A DNA stretch of 64,000 bases from Drosophila pseudoobscura (GCF_009870125.1 NC_046681.1:11483001-11547000); one strand, 5' to 3'; positions 1 through 10,000 are shown, numbered from the stretch's first letter. Made by a program: numbers and translations. The notes: generated by a model from the sequence alone, not told the origin.

Positions 1-2691
1 GAAAATGTATTTTATTGTTTGCATCCGGACATTTCGTTTTTCCGACCTCTGCTCTCCAGAGCTCTCCTTCAGTCAGCCTCCGAGGGCACTCCTCCGCCAC
101 AGCCACTGCCACTCGCACAGCCACTGCCACTGCCACTGCCATCTTCTGGCACTAAATTTGTCGAGTAATTGATGATATTGCACTTTTTCACCCAAAATCC
201 ATTCGAGAAGGAGAGCTGCAGATGTTCACAGAGCTGTGGGCGTTATTGTGGTAATGTCCTGGCAATGGAGACGAAGAAGAAATACTGCCCCTGACAGCCA
301 GAAGGGAACGGAGCCAGTTCGTGCTGAAATAAATGAAAGGGGAGCAAATAAATCAAAGAGTAGCGTCATTTTTATAGGTGAATATTGGCCTATCCATGTG
401 GGATATATTCTAGGGATAAACTGATCCATGATCACGAGTGAAACAGCTGTGAAAGACAGATCCTTCATATCAATTTAGATACTTATGGCTGTACTCCCTT
501 CCGGCCATAATCTCTGTCCGTACTGGCCACCATTTCCCTTGGTCGTGGGGCCCATTCGCGCCCTGCCACGTTGATAGATTGTCTAAATGTGCTGCGTATG
601 AATGAATGAATGAATGAATAAGCGAATGGAGGTACGAGCATGCCTCGGTCCACCCACAGCGCGTGGCTGTGGACTCTTTTGTCCTGCCCCGATGCTTCCC
701 CGAGATTGATGGCCAAAATGGCTGTTGAAACAACGTCGAGGCAGCCCAGCGACTGCCGCTCAATGAAGAAAAATAATCACCAACATCATTTATTTTCCGT
801 TTTGCCTGCCGCCGTCGTACAGCACACATCAATCTTTCGCAACAGCCAAAGCAACAGCCAACTATCGACCATGACCATGCCTGGACTCGACTCGGACTCG
901 GACTCGGAATGGGGACTGGGAACTGGGGGCGGTGTGCTGGAACTGGGGCCTGCTGATGTATACTTTTGTGAGCCTGACAGCTTCTGACATGGACGGGGAT
1001 GTGAATGTGGACGAGGAGCTGAAGTCTGATGCCTGATGCCTGATGCTCGAAGCTTGAAGCCTTGGCGCAGCTGACAGACGACTTTTGACGTTTGTCTGCA
1101 ATTAACGATGCCATTCCCAGTCGCTCAGTGTTGAAAAATGACTGCAGCTGCAGGTGAAAATGGCACAGCAGAGTGTTGGTTAATGACATGACAACATACG
1201 GGAGTTCGTCCCCGCCAAGTCCTCCCCATCCTCAAGTCATTTAAATCATTAATTCCAATGACGACGACCCCACACACGCATCCCATCACTCAGCCAGAGT
1301 GATGTCAAAGATGGACGAGCGACAGACGATGGATGGATAGACAAGTAGAGGGAGTCGTCGAGTCAGAGTCAGAGTTAGAGTCAGAGTCGGTTCTCATCCT
1401 CGTTTGCTGGGACTAATTTGTGGCTCTCCTCTCGACTGAGACGCCCACAGTGGGGGGAATAGTACACGGAGCAAAATCGTTAAGATTGGGATGGCTTAGG
1501 GGAAGCAGAAAGCTATCTATGGAAATGGTTTTCCTCTCAGTGTAGCCACAGCTTTTGATCCTGGCTGAGGCTCGTTACGTGTGTGTGACTGTGTCTGGTG
1601 GCTGTGACTCGGTTTTGTTGCAAGTCACTTGAAAAGTCATTAATCATTTTGGTGGGGAGGTTCGCTTTTTGCACCATTTTGGGGCGGAGTTGAGCCCCGG
1701 AGCTGTCGGAGTCGCAGCGACTGCGCTTTCGCGATGGATTCCGTCTCGGAGTGCTGCAAAAATCCATCACGCACCGAATGCCAACCACTCACATCGCCCA
1801 AAAGCAACAACCAACTTCCAACAGCCAACAGCCAACATCCAACAAACAGGCAACAGCTAACAGCCAACATCAATGTCAACGTCAGGCAGAGGCAGGACGC
1901 GGATGTGAGCGCGGACAAGGCGACGGCAGCGACGTCTGACAGGCGGAAGAAAAGCCACCCATCAAGTGGCAGAAAGGCAGAATGGGGGGCACGGTATGGT
2001 GGTGTGGTGTGGTAGGGGCGAGCCCGAATGAAAGTGCTTTGTGATTAGGAGTCAAAGCATATGCTTTTTAATTTGCATGTCAGTTTGCGGTGCTGGTTCG
2101 GCGGGTGATGTTCTGCTCGTAGATGGTCCGTTTAGATTAGAGTGTCTGTCTAAAGCGCCATATGATTGCCAAGTGGGGACTATTTCCATCAGCTAGCCAT
2201 GCGGGTTGTACTATGGGGTTAGTGGAGGATGAGTACTAAGTTCTTGTAGATGATACAAACTTTAATTGAATTTGATTACTTCTTCACTGACAGCTCAAAT
2301 TGTAATTACTGCCGCCAAATCGGTACATATATTAATTATTTCTGCCATTGCACACTTTTATTTTTGGCATATGCCAGCTTAGATCTGGAATTTATATCGT
2401 TAAAAGTGCGAGAGACGTGTTTTAATCCTCGATTTCTTAGATGCATTTCGATATGACTACCGGCGCCATCTGTACACAAGAAAATGCAACTACTACACCA
2501 CTCATGGCGTTTATGGCGTCGATTTGCTATAAACTTTAGTTCATCCATTTTCTCATAGGGGCGCACCAAAATTTAACCACGAATTTTAGTTAAGAGCGTT
2601 TCCGCTATGATGGCCCTTTTTCTCAGGACTCTCCCGATTCCGAAAAAGGCAGAATCTGACAATATTATTGGGACAGGACAATCTAAAAAGA
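1..2691. other. Noncoding DNA rich in short hexamer repeats
   Basis: I see no conserved gene here. The stretch is rich in cryptic short-unit repeats: GCCACT-type units near 95-142, GGACTC units near 885-909, GTCAGA units near 1361-1391, and CAACAGCCAA-type runs near 1805-1870. These repeats keep several overlapping frames open on both strands (up to 239 codons), but the encoded sequences are low complexity, have no recognisable domain, and disagree with one another on coding strand. If the melanogaster gene order holds, this lies downstream of osp in the gene-poor interval towards noc, where regulatory DNA would be expected. That placement is inference. Confidence 0.5.
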
Positions 2692-3073
2692 GCTGGGTTG
2701 CAGGCGAGTGAAGATTATTAATTTGTCTGCTTTTAACATAACAGACTTCAATGGCCAAATGTGGGGTGACAGAAGCTATTACTTCCTGGGAGGAATGATT
2801 TGCACGGTAAGATGCATGTTTTCCTGCCTCGTCGACAACCATGGTATCAATCCTTTCCCCACCTTTTCACTATTCGGTTCAACAATTTTTGAATGAATAT
2901 TAAACTCAAAGACCAGGAATGTCTCATGCATCTCAATCCAATCTTTAATAGCTACCACCCTACCCCCTTCATGCCCACAATAAGACAGTTCAATGTTTGG
3001 TGGGCTCTGGTGGTCTAAGCTATTGTTTTATTGCCGTCTCAAATTAAAGTTCGTGGTTTGCGATCAGTAGAAA

Positions 3074-3268
3074 TTAGTCGCAGAGTCCGTTAGCCCGTCC
3101 GCTGGGGCCACAGCAGCAGGGTCCCCCATTTCTACAAGGGTAGCAGCAGGGTCCGGAAGGTCCGCAGCGGGGTCTGCAAGGTCGGTGGCTGGGTCCCCAG
3201 CAAGGGCCGCAGGATCCGCAGCAGGGGCCGCAGCAAGAGCCGCAAGGTCCACAGCAAGGGTCGCACAT
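3074..3268 (-). CDS. Cys-Gly-Pro-rich Mst84D/Mst87F-like protein, left palindrome copy
   Basis: A 64-residue protein with 19 cysteines in CGPC and CCGPC units, starting MCDPCCGPCG. This composition is typical of the Mst84D/Mst87F family, small testis proteins of the sperm tail whose mRNAs are stored and translated late in spermatogenesis. The ATG follows a leader intron (3287-3345 on the minus strand, donor CAAG|GTAAAT, acceptor TTCTAG). A perfect translational control element lies upstream at 3395-3406. A polyadenylation signal (AATAAA on the minus strand) is at 3027-3032, 42 bases after the stop. The twin at 6499-6693 encodes the same protein; the DNA differs at few positions. An alternative Ala-rich frame is also open through the gene but lacks the family signature. 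The family call rests on composition, control element and gene structure, not on a search. Confidence 0.85.
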   Translation of the reverse strand: MCDPCCGPCGSCCGPCCGSCGPCWGPSHRPCRPRCGPSGPCCYPCRNGGPCCCGPSGRANGLCD

Positions 3269-3394
3269 GTTTGAGAAGTTAAGTTTCTAGAAATATTAGG
3301 ACCCAGACTTATTCAATTCTCAAAATTTGTTTCTAATATATTTACCTTGAACAAAACAAAAAATTTGAGTCGACAAAAATTTGAGGACACACAA

Positions 3395-3406
3395 AAATTT
3401 AGATGT
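3395..3406 (-). promoter_or_regulatory. Translational control element (TCE), left copy
   Basis: On the minus strand this reads ACATCTAAATTT, an exact match to the consensus ACATCNAAATTT described for Mst87F and other Drosophila spermatogenesis mRNAs, where it sits about 28 nt from the cap site and delays translation. It is in the leader exon, just before the 59-bp leader intron. The right arm has the identical element at 6361-6372. Confidence 0.85.
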
Positions 3407-3602
3407 TTCTGGGCCGATTGGTTCGGTGTGAATGAAAGAAATGGGAAGGGAGAAATAGAGCATGGGTTTGACAGAAGCACAAACACACTTCACAGATGAC
3501 TTGATGACTTTATTTGTACTATATATATTTTATATTAAGCCAATCATTTTAACATAGCAATACAATTCATAGCTGACAAAATCTGTTAAAGTTTTCAGGT
3601 CA

Positions 3603-3815
3603 CTACAGCATTGGCTCTTCGAAATCTAACTTTTTGTGCTTTATCCCTTGCAGATGCGGCTTGTTCTGCCCAACCGTAGTCATAACGTCCTGTGGGTCCA
3701 GGCGGATTCTGCGAGGAGGCATTGGTAGTACGGCATCGTCGGGGTTTTTCGTCTCGACAACGGTTGCCCACAAATGCCTTTGACCTTGGGCGACTCGGAC
3801 CACTCCGATTAGCAC
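3603..3815 (-). other. Uncharacterised small open frame, left arm (possible exon)
   Basis: An open frame of about 70 codons begins at a GTG (no ATG in the first third) and ends at TAG. It encodes a charged, non-repetitive sequence including VVETKNPDDAVLPMPP and KHKKLDFEEPM. A second frame on the same strand (to 3822) is also open and Arg-rich. The first in-frame ATG would leave about 39 residues. About 90 nt downstream a minus-strand AATAAA (3509-3514) could end a transcript. The same frame persists in the right arm (5921 onward) with few changes but with a different 3' end. I do not recognise the sequence. It could be an exon of a gene captured by the duplication, a small gene with an unseen upstream exon, or the 5' region of the neighbouring decayed Cys-rich gene read antisense. 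Confidence 0.3.
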
Positions 3816-3923
3816 AGAACAAAAAATGTTTGCTTAGTTTCGAGCTTCTGTTTTGTTTAAGGTGACTATTCTATTATTTATTATAAAAATAATCAAATTA
3901 AAGCCATTTTTTATATTTTCCAG

Positions 3924-4007
3924 AACTTCTACGGATCAAAAACGTGTGGGCCTTGTGGATCGTGCCCTCCCATGTGCTGTGGAAGCTTCTGTGGTGGCTG
4001 TCGCTGA
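3924..4007 (+). pseudogene. Decayed second Cys-rich Mst-like gene, left copy
   Basis: This exon starts after a good acceptor (TTTTCCAG ending at 3923); a matching donor TTTAAG|GTGACT gives a 62-bp leader intron (3862-3923). The exon reads in frame as ...GSKTCGPCGSCPPMCCG and ends GGCR-stop at 4005-4007. Where the related gene at 60585 has ATCAAA-ATG before Cys, this copy has ATCAAAA-ACG, so the expected start codon is missing; the only ATG in the leader exon is followed by an in-frame TAG two codons later. Polyadenylation signals follow (AATAAA at 4130-4135). It reads opposite to the intact Cys-rich gene in the same arm. I call it a pseudogene, although start at a non-ATG codon or a very short product from the internal ATG cannot be excluded. 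Confidence 0.6.
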
Positions 4008-4260
4008 GTAATAACGACAATCGACAGGATCTTAGCCTTCCATCAACGCTCTGGTGACAACTGCAGAAAGCTAGAGCTCAAAGCTGACTCCAAAAAATAG
4101 CTTTAGACTAGTTTTATGATAGTTTTACAAATAAACCATTTAAAAATAAAACAATTACGAATATAAACATTTCACAAATCGTATTATTTTTTATGTATTT
4201 TGGACGCCTCAGGAGGATAGTGGATTGGATTATTTGCTTAGTAATGAGAGCCATCTTTTA

Positions 4261-4860
4261 TGCTGAACTGAGACTGCGGAGATCCCTGATCCTTAATAAG
4301 GATATCATCAAATCAGGGATATTTTTCCGAGCCCAGGAAACCCTGGCACGCTCTGAACGGCCCACAATCAGCAAAGAAAATTAAATATTTTTGATCCTTG
4401 ATATCCTTGGTCCTTGTAAAGGACCTTATAAAATCAGGGACATTTTGCCGATCACAAGAAGCCGTCGCACGCCCAGATCGGGCCATAAATAGCGGAGAAA
4501 ATGAATATTTTCGATCCTTGATATCCTTGGTCCTTGAAAAGGACCTTATAAAATCAGGGACATTTTGCCGATCACAGGAAGCCATCGCACGCCCAGATCG
4601 GGCCATAAATAGCGGAGAAAGTGAATATTTTCTATCCTTGATATCCTTGGTCCTTGAAAAGGACTTCGAAAAATCAGGGACATTTTTCCGATTACAGGAA
4701 GCCATCGCACGTCCAGATCGGGCCATAAATAGCGGAGAAAATGAATATTTTTGACCCTTGATATCCTTGATCCTTGAAAAGGACTTCATAAAATCAGGGA
4801 CATTTTTCCGATTACAGGAAGCCGTCGCACGCCCAAATCGGCCCACAAATACCGGAGCAA
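4261..4860 (+). repeat. 120-bp tandem repeat array, left arm
   Basis: About five units with an exact 120-bp period: one diverged (4261-4380) and four closely related (4381-4500, 4501-4620, 4621-4740, 4741-4860). Each unit contains GGTCCTTGAAAAGGACC, a small hairpin, then AAATCAGGGACATTTT and a block with CGCACGCCCAGATCGGG. Because 120 is a multiple of three and units lack stops in some frames, long repetitive open frames run through on both strands (118 codons forward, 204 reverse). These are best read as consequences of the repeat, not genes. The mirror array is at about 5116-5560. Confidence 0.9.
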
Positions 4861-5115
4861 ACGGCCAAAATCTGAATGGGATACCAGGCGAACAGAAATC
4901 AGCAGCAAGCAACTGTAGGAAATTCAAAAAATTTGTGTTGCATACTTTTGGGGGACCGCAAATTTTTAAAAAATTTCAGTTACCTTCTGCTGATTTCTGT
5001 TCCCCTGGTATCCCAGCCAGATTTTTGCTGTGCGACGCGAGTTTTTTCCCTTTGTACGGTGGCGCCCCCATCGGCGATTTCTTGAACTACATTTTTAAAG
5101 ACAGTTATAAGCCAA
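4861..5115. other. Palindrome centre and spacer
   Basis: The centre of the inverted repeat. A block containing GGGATACCAGG and AACAGAAATCAGCAG (4877-4906) is mirrored at about 4985-5020. The spacer is A/T-rich. On the right-hand side roughly 85 bases (about 5025-5110) have no partner on the left, so the centre is asymmetric. No gene is seen. Confidence 0.7.
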
Positions 5116-5560
5116 TTTTGTTTTCTCCGTTATTTGTGGGCCGATTTGGGCGTGCGACAGCTTCCTGTAATCGGAAAAATGTCCCTGATTTTTCGAAGTC
5201 CTTTTCAAGGACCAAGGACATCCAAGATCACAAATATTCATTTTCTCCGCTATTTATGGCCCGATCTGGGCGTGCGATGGCTTCCTGTGATCGGAAAAAT
5301 GTCCCTGATTTTATGAAGTCCTTTTCAAGGATCAAGGACATCCAAGATCACAAATATTCATTTTCTCCGCTCTTTATTTGCAGATTTGGGCATGCGACGG
5401 CTTCCTGTGATCGGCAAAACGTCCCTGATTTGATGATGTCCTTTTCAAGGACCAAGGATATCAAGGATCAAAAATATTTAATTTTCTTTGTTGATTGTGA
5501 TCTGATCTGATGATATCCTTATTAAGGACCAGGGATCTCCGCAGTCTCAGTCGACTCTCC
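5116..5560 (-). repeat. 120-bp tandem repeat array, right arm (inverted)
   Basis: Reverse-complement copies of the 120-bp unit: three clear units (about 5121-5240, 5241-5360, 5361-5480) and a diverged partial one to about 5550. There are fewer units than in the left arm (about 3.5 versus 5), so copy number has changed since the duplication. One forward frame stays open from 4758 to 5510 through the centre and this array; it is a by-product of the repeat period. Confidence 0.85.
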
Positions 5561-5737
5561 TGAGTCGTCCCAAATACATACAAAATAATAATTCTTTTAT
5601 TCTTAAATGGTTTATTTGTAAAACTATCATAAAACTAGTCTAATGCTATTTTTTGAGGCAGCTTTGTGTTCTAGCTTTCTGCAGTTGTCACCAGAGCGTT
5701 GATGGAAGGCTTAGATCCTGTCGATTGTCGTTATTAC

Positions 5738-5810
5738 TCAGCGACAGCCACCACAGAAGCTTCCACAGCAGATGGGAGGGCACGATCCACAAGGCCCACA
5801 CGTAGAAGTT
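5738..5810 (-). pseudogene. Decayed second Cys-rich Mst-like gene, right copy
   Basis: Mirror copy of 3924-4007. The acceptor (TTTTCCAG, ending at 5811 on the minus strand) and donor are kept, but the exon has lost about 10 bases (the GATCAAAAAC segment of the left copy). This removes the start region and shifts the upstream frame relative to the Cys-rich frame. The Cys-coding remainder and the homologous TGA (5738-5740) are still recognisable. The right copy is therefore more damaged than the left, and it supports calling both copies relics. Confidence 0.6.
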
Positions 5811-5920
5811 CTGGAAAATATAAAAAAAATGGCTTTAATATTATTATTTTTATAATAAATAATAGAGTAGTCACCTTAAACCAAACAGAAGATCGAAACT
5901 AGGCAAACATTTTTTGTTCT

Positions 5921-6175
5921 GTGCTAATCGGAGTGGTCCGAGTCGCCCAAGGACAAAGGCATTCGCGGGCAACCGTTGTCGAGACGAAAAACCCCGACGA
6001 TGCCGTACTACCAATGCCTCCTCACAGAATCCGTCTGGACCCACAGGACGATATGACTACGGTTGGGCAGAACAAGCCGCATCTGCAAGGGATAAAGCAC
6101 AAAAAGTTAGATTTCGAAGAGCCAATGCTGAAGGGACCTGAAAACTTTAACAGATGGAGAATTACGGAGAAGTAA
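5921..6175 (+). other. Uncharacterised small open frame, right arm
   Basis: Mirror copy of the open frame at 3603-3815. It begins at GTG, keeps the KHKKLDFEEPM segment and, because the left stop TAG is AAG here, runs about 14 codons further to TAA at 6173. A second frame (5914-6141) is also open. An AATAAA at 6253-6258 lies downstream. Persistence of the frame in both arms is weak support for coding because the arms are young. No family recognised. Confidence 0.3.
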
Positions 6176-6360
6176 TATTACAAGATTTTGTCAGCTATGA
6201 ATTGTATTGCTATGTTAAAATGATTGGCTTAATACAAAAAATATATAGTACAAATAAAGTCATCAAGTCATCTGTGAAGTGTGTTTGTGCTTCTGTCAAA
6301 CCCATGCTCTATTTCCCCCTTCCCATTTCTCTCATTCACACCGAACCAATCGGCCCAGAA

Positions 6361-6372
6361 ACATCTAAATTT
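6361..6372 (+). promoter_or_regulatory. Translational control element (TCE), right copy
   Basis: ACATCTAAATTT, an exact match to the TCE consensus ACATCNAAATTT of Drosophila spermatogenesis genes. It lies in the leader exon 49 bases before the leader-intron donor (GT at 6422-6423) and implies testis-specific transcription with delayed translation of the gene at 6499. Confidence 0.85.
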
Positions 6373-6498
6373 TTGTGTGTCCTAAAATTTTTGTCGACTC
6401 AAATTTTTTGTTTTGTTCAAGGTAAATATATTAGAAACAAATTTTGAGAATTGAATAAGTCTGGGTCCTAATATTTCTAGAAACTTAACTTCTCAAAC

Positions 6499-6693
6499 AT
6501 GTGCGACCCTTGCTGTGGACCTTGCGGCTCTTGCTGCGGCCCCTGCTGCGGATCCTGCGGCCCTTGCTGGGGACCCAGCCACCGACCTTGCAGACCCCGC
6601 TGCGGACCTTCCGGACCCTGCTGCTACCCTTGTAGAAATGGCGGACCCTGCTGCTGTGGCCCCAGCGGACGGGCTAACGGACTCTGCGACTAA
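6499..6693 (+). CDS. Cys-Gly-Pro-rich Mst84D/Mst87F-like protein, right palindrome copy
   Basis: Encodes the same 64-residue, 19-cysteine protein as 3074-3268: a CCGPC-repeat amino half, then a Cys-Arg-Pro middle (PCRPRCGP) and a GPCCCGP tail. Structure: TCE (6361-6372), short leader exon, 59-bp intron (6422-6480, CAAG|GT to CTAG), ATG 18 bases into exon 2, TAA at 6691, and AATAAA at 6735-6740. By family analogy the product would be a disulfide-rich sperm-tail component. Differences from the left copy are a few bases, including one silent in this frame that changes Gly to Ala in the other open frame, which favours the Cys-rich frame as the coding one. Confidence 0.85.
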   Translation: MCDPCCGPCGSCCGPCCGSCGPCWGPSHRPCRPRCGPSGPCCYPCRNGGPCCCGPSGRANGLCD

Positions 6694-7055
6694 TTTCTAC
6701 TGATCGCAAACCACGAACATTAATTTGAGACGGCAATAAAACAATAGCTTAGACCACCAGAGCCCACCAAACATTGAACTGTCTTATTGTGGGCATGAAG
6801 GGGGTAGCTATTATAGCTTAAGATTGGATTAAGATGCATGAGGGGCCAGACATTCCTGGTCTTTGAGTTTCATATATATGAAAAGGTGGGGAATGGATTG
6901 ATCCCATGGTTGTCGATGAGGCAGGACAACATGCACCTTAGCGTACAAATCACTCCTCCCAGGAAGTACTAGCTTCTGTCACCCGACACTTGGCCATTGC
7001 AGTCGTCTGTTAAAAGCAGACCAATTAATAATCTTCACTCGTCTCCCACCCAGCT

Positions 7056-10000
7056 TAAAGGCTTTAAGCGAGCAGGCTAATTAAACCCGCCGTTAAATTA
7101 GCCAAGTAAAGCGGGGCGAGCAATTGACAAATTGTCAGCCAGGCCAGGCCCGGCCGCCGTTCGAGTCTGAATCGAAACTCGAAACTCGACACATCGATCA
7201 GTAGAGACAGAAAACACTTTGCCTGCTGTCCACTGTCTGCTGCCTGCTGTCTGCTGTCCACTGTCCGTTGCCTGCTGCAATGTGGCCAGCTGGCGGACAG
7301 TTGGCATGGCCACTTGCCCATTCCTTCAGTCGGACGATCTGCGCCGTAAAATGCCGTTAAATGGACACGCAGCGCGAGCCAGAGCCAGAGCCAAAGCTAA
7401 AGCCAAAGTCGATGCCAGAGCCAGAGCGCGCGCACTTCCAACGAGTTCTCTCCGCCAGAGATGCTTCCTGTTTGATAAATTTGAAAATCAATTGAAAATG
7501 CCCGAAAGGCCGACGCGTCATGGTGGGAGACAGACGCACACACAGGCGCACACCGAGAGAGAGAGAGATTCGCGGAAAAGCAGCTGGAAGCTGTTCCGAG
7601 TTGGTTCGCCATTGAAAGATGGATATGGAGATGCTGCACCTGGGAATGGCAGCCAAAACTGAGGCAGTGACTTTCAGCAGCGTATGGAAAACCGTGACTG
7701 CGCGATGCGTATGGTTTAAATACTTCAAGAATTTCTTTAAATCATGAACTAGGAACTGGAAATCAAGAACAATCTTAAACAAGAGAACAATCCATCTTAG
7801 AAGTGAAAAAGCATCCCAAAGTTTAGGAATATAAAGTCATTTTCTAACGCAAAGGAATATCTTTCGGTTGGTCTATAAAATGGAGAATATTGTGGTAGAT
7901 TTTCCATTTTCCTTTTACTATTTTTCCACTATCTCTATAACTGCCACTTCTAAGTGGAATCTATTCCAGTTCTCTTGAACTGAATGGTTTAGTTCTCTCT
8001 ACATCCCATATACCACTCCAGGGTAGACTCTGCTGCGTCACTTGCAATCATCTTTTCCACCTGTTAGCTGTTACCTGTTCGGGTGATCACTTCACAGCCT
8101 CCTTGGGGGCTGTCATCTCTGGCACTGGCCATAACCTAGAATATTTTATTATTTTTTATTGATATTTTCTAGCCATCTATTTACCCCGGCTGGATCATCT
8201 GCCCGGGCCCCCGTCCCACGGATCGCCCGATCGATGCAAATAAATCACTATGGAAAATGCAGTCGATGAAAAAAAGCGACGCGTAAGTGCCGCCAAATAA
8301 ATTTCGCAATTTATTTATTGCACAGTCGACGTTGGCTGCCGTTCGATGAGCTCCCATCTCTCCTCTCTCCTGCACTCCTGCTGCTGGCCGCTGGCTTTGC
8401 TGCGAGTTGGAGATGGAGTCGGCGTTGGAGTCCGTCGTGGTCAGGTTTTCGGCAGGAGAGCAAAAGGAAGAGAAGTATTTTATTTCATTGCCAGCAAATT
8501 GGCAATAAGTGAAATTTGTTGGCCGCGCTCGGCAGGTGTTTGCCAGTGGCCAATACTCGCAGCGATTGAAGGAAAAGGAAATTCGAATCGCACGCAGATT
8601 CCATTCCATACCCTTCCACGGCCCCGAAGATCGAGGAAATTGGGTTAGCAATGCCATCCACCGATGGAGGCTGTGGCTTTGATTGGGATTTCTTGTGGTT
8701 TTTGGTCTGGGTTTTGTTTTGGTTTTGGGGTAGAGGTGTGTCCAACCTCTTTAGCGGCTACTAAAGACTCACTTAATATATCATCAGGTAATGCAATTTG
8801 CCGATAGTGTCGGGGTGTGTCGGGGCACCTGCTCTTTGGGCTCCCTTTATGAGTTCCCTGGAAGCCGGCGTAACCGATCGGCTCTGACCCATTTTCCCCA
8901 TTGTTAAACATTCACTTTTGTTCTCATAATTTATTGTTATGTCTTCGCCTTCAACTTGAGTACCGGCATCGGCATTCGGCATCATTTTTGCATAAATAAA
9001 TCAGCTAAAGCGGAGGCCAAGTGCAAATGAATTAGCATTTGTATTCAGCCCCTTGTGCAGTTCTCTCCGGCTCTCTGTCTCTCGGGAACCCCTTTCTCGA
9101 TTCCCATACGCATCATTAGCCTAAAAGGCAGAATCAAGTGTAATTTAACCGTTAACAAAAGCCTATTGTGAGCTAACAATCCATTGTGAGTGTGTGGAAA
9201 GCCTTTTACCAGCCTCCTTACCTGCCGGGTGCCCCCTGCCCCTGATGTCCCCTTGCTGCGGAGAGAGAGAGAGAGAGAAAAGAATCCACGCCAGACGCAA
9301 ATTGATTGAACGCAGCGAAGGAGTCCGCGTGGAGTGGAGTTTGGAGTTGGAGTTGGAGTGGCGTGGAGTCCGTCTCCGTCTGCGTCTCCAAACAGAGAAC
9401 CTGGCTAATGACCGCAAATTAACACTGGCCAAGGAGCTGCAAGACGAGTGTCATTAACAGAAGTGTTTGCCAGAGCCAGAGGCAAGAGGTGGGCGGGGAG
9501 CGGGGGCGGGGGGAACTGGGACTGCGGCTGGGAGACGACTCTCAATCGAGTGGCAAGCCACTCACTTTGGCGCGGGCTTTTAGCATATCTTCTAATAGAT
9601 CGCCAACTTGGCATACTTAACTCACGACGCAGTTCCCTAACTCTTTTCGGTTTCTGGTTAGTCGACTCTCCGCTAAGTTGGGCCATAAATCCGCAGTTAA
9701 GGCCCCCAGAAATCTACATGGCTACCGTCGTCGCCACGGGCATTCATATTTTAAAGATACTCGTATAAAAATAAACAACATTTTTACTCCTGCCTGGAAC
9801 GCCGACTATTCGGAAGTAAACGAGAAGAACATGCTAAGTCGATGGGTGATTTGACTCCATAACCTTTGACGATCGGGGGAAGCACTTATCAGCGTCCTCC
9901 TACAGCGCGATTGCGCCATTTTTATGTCGTGAAGGGATGCTGCTATATTAAAGGTGTTATCCCCATTTGATTATAGCACATTCATTGACCAATTATACTC

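Larger units (their letters stand above)
2692..7055. repeat. Large imperfect palindrome with testis-gene arms
   Basis: Two arms of about 2.2 kb (about 2692-4905 and about 4985-7055) are reverse complements. Through the outer part, paired positions add to exactly 9767: 3074 with 6693, 3268 with 6499, 3406 with 6361, 3032 with 6735. Further in the sum drifts to about 9736 because of indels, and at the centre copies of a GGGATACCAGG block at 4878 and 5014 face each other across a spacer of roughly 70 bp. Both arms carry the same genes in mirror image: an intact Cys-rich gene reading outward, a small open frame, a decayed Cys-rich exon reading inward, and 120-bp tandem repeats. The coding part of the intact gene is nearly identical between arms, so the duplication is recent or the arms undergo gene conversion. 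The outer ends lose similarity near 2692 and 7055. Confidence 0.9.

Noticed and set aside
470..1189. 239-codon minus-strand frame
   Set aside because: Low-complexity Ser/His-rich sequence overlapping hexamer repeats, with competing frames on both strands and no domain.
3064..3252. Ala/Asp-rich frame overlapping the Cys-rich gene (and its mirror at 6515-6703)
   Set aside because: An alternative frame of a GC-rich repeat; it starts at a non-canonical position and lacks family signature, while the Cys-rich frame has ATG, leader intron and TCE.
4313..5510. Repetitive frames of 118, 204 and 250 codons in the palindrome centre
   Set aside because: Produced by the 120-bp repeat period lacking stops; they exist on both strands and have no independent support.
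6154..6447. 97-codon plus-strand frame spanning the Mst-like leader
   Set aside because: It overlaps the TCE and leader exon of the Cys-rich gene and the polyadenylation region of the upstream frame; no coding signal.
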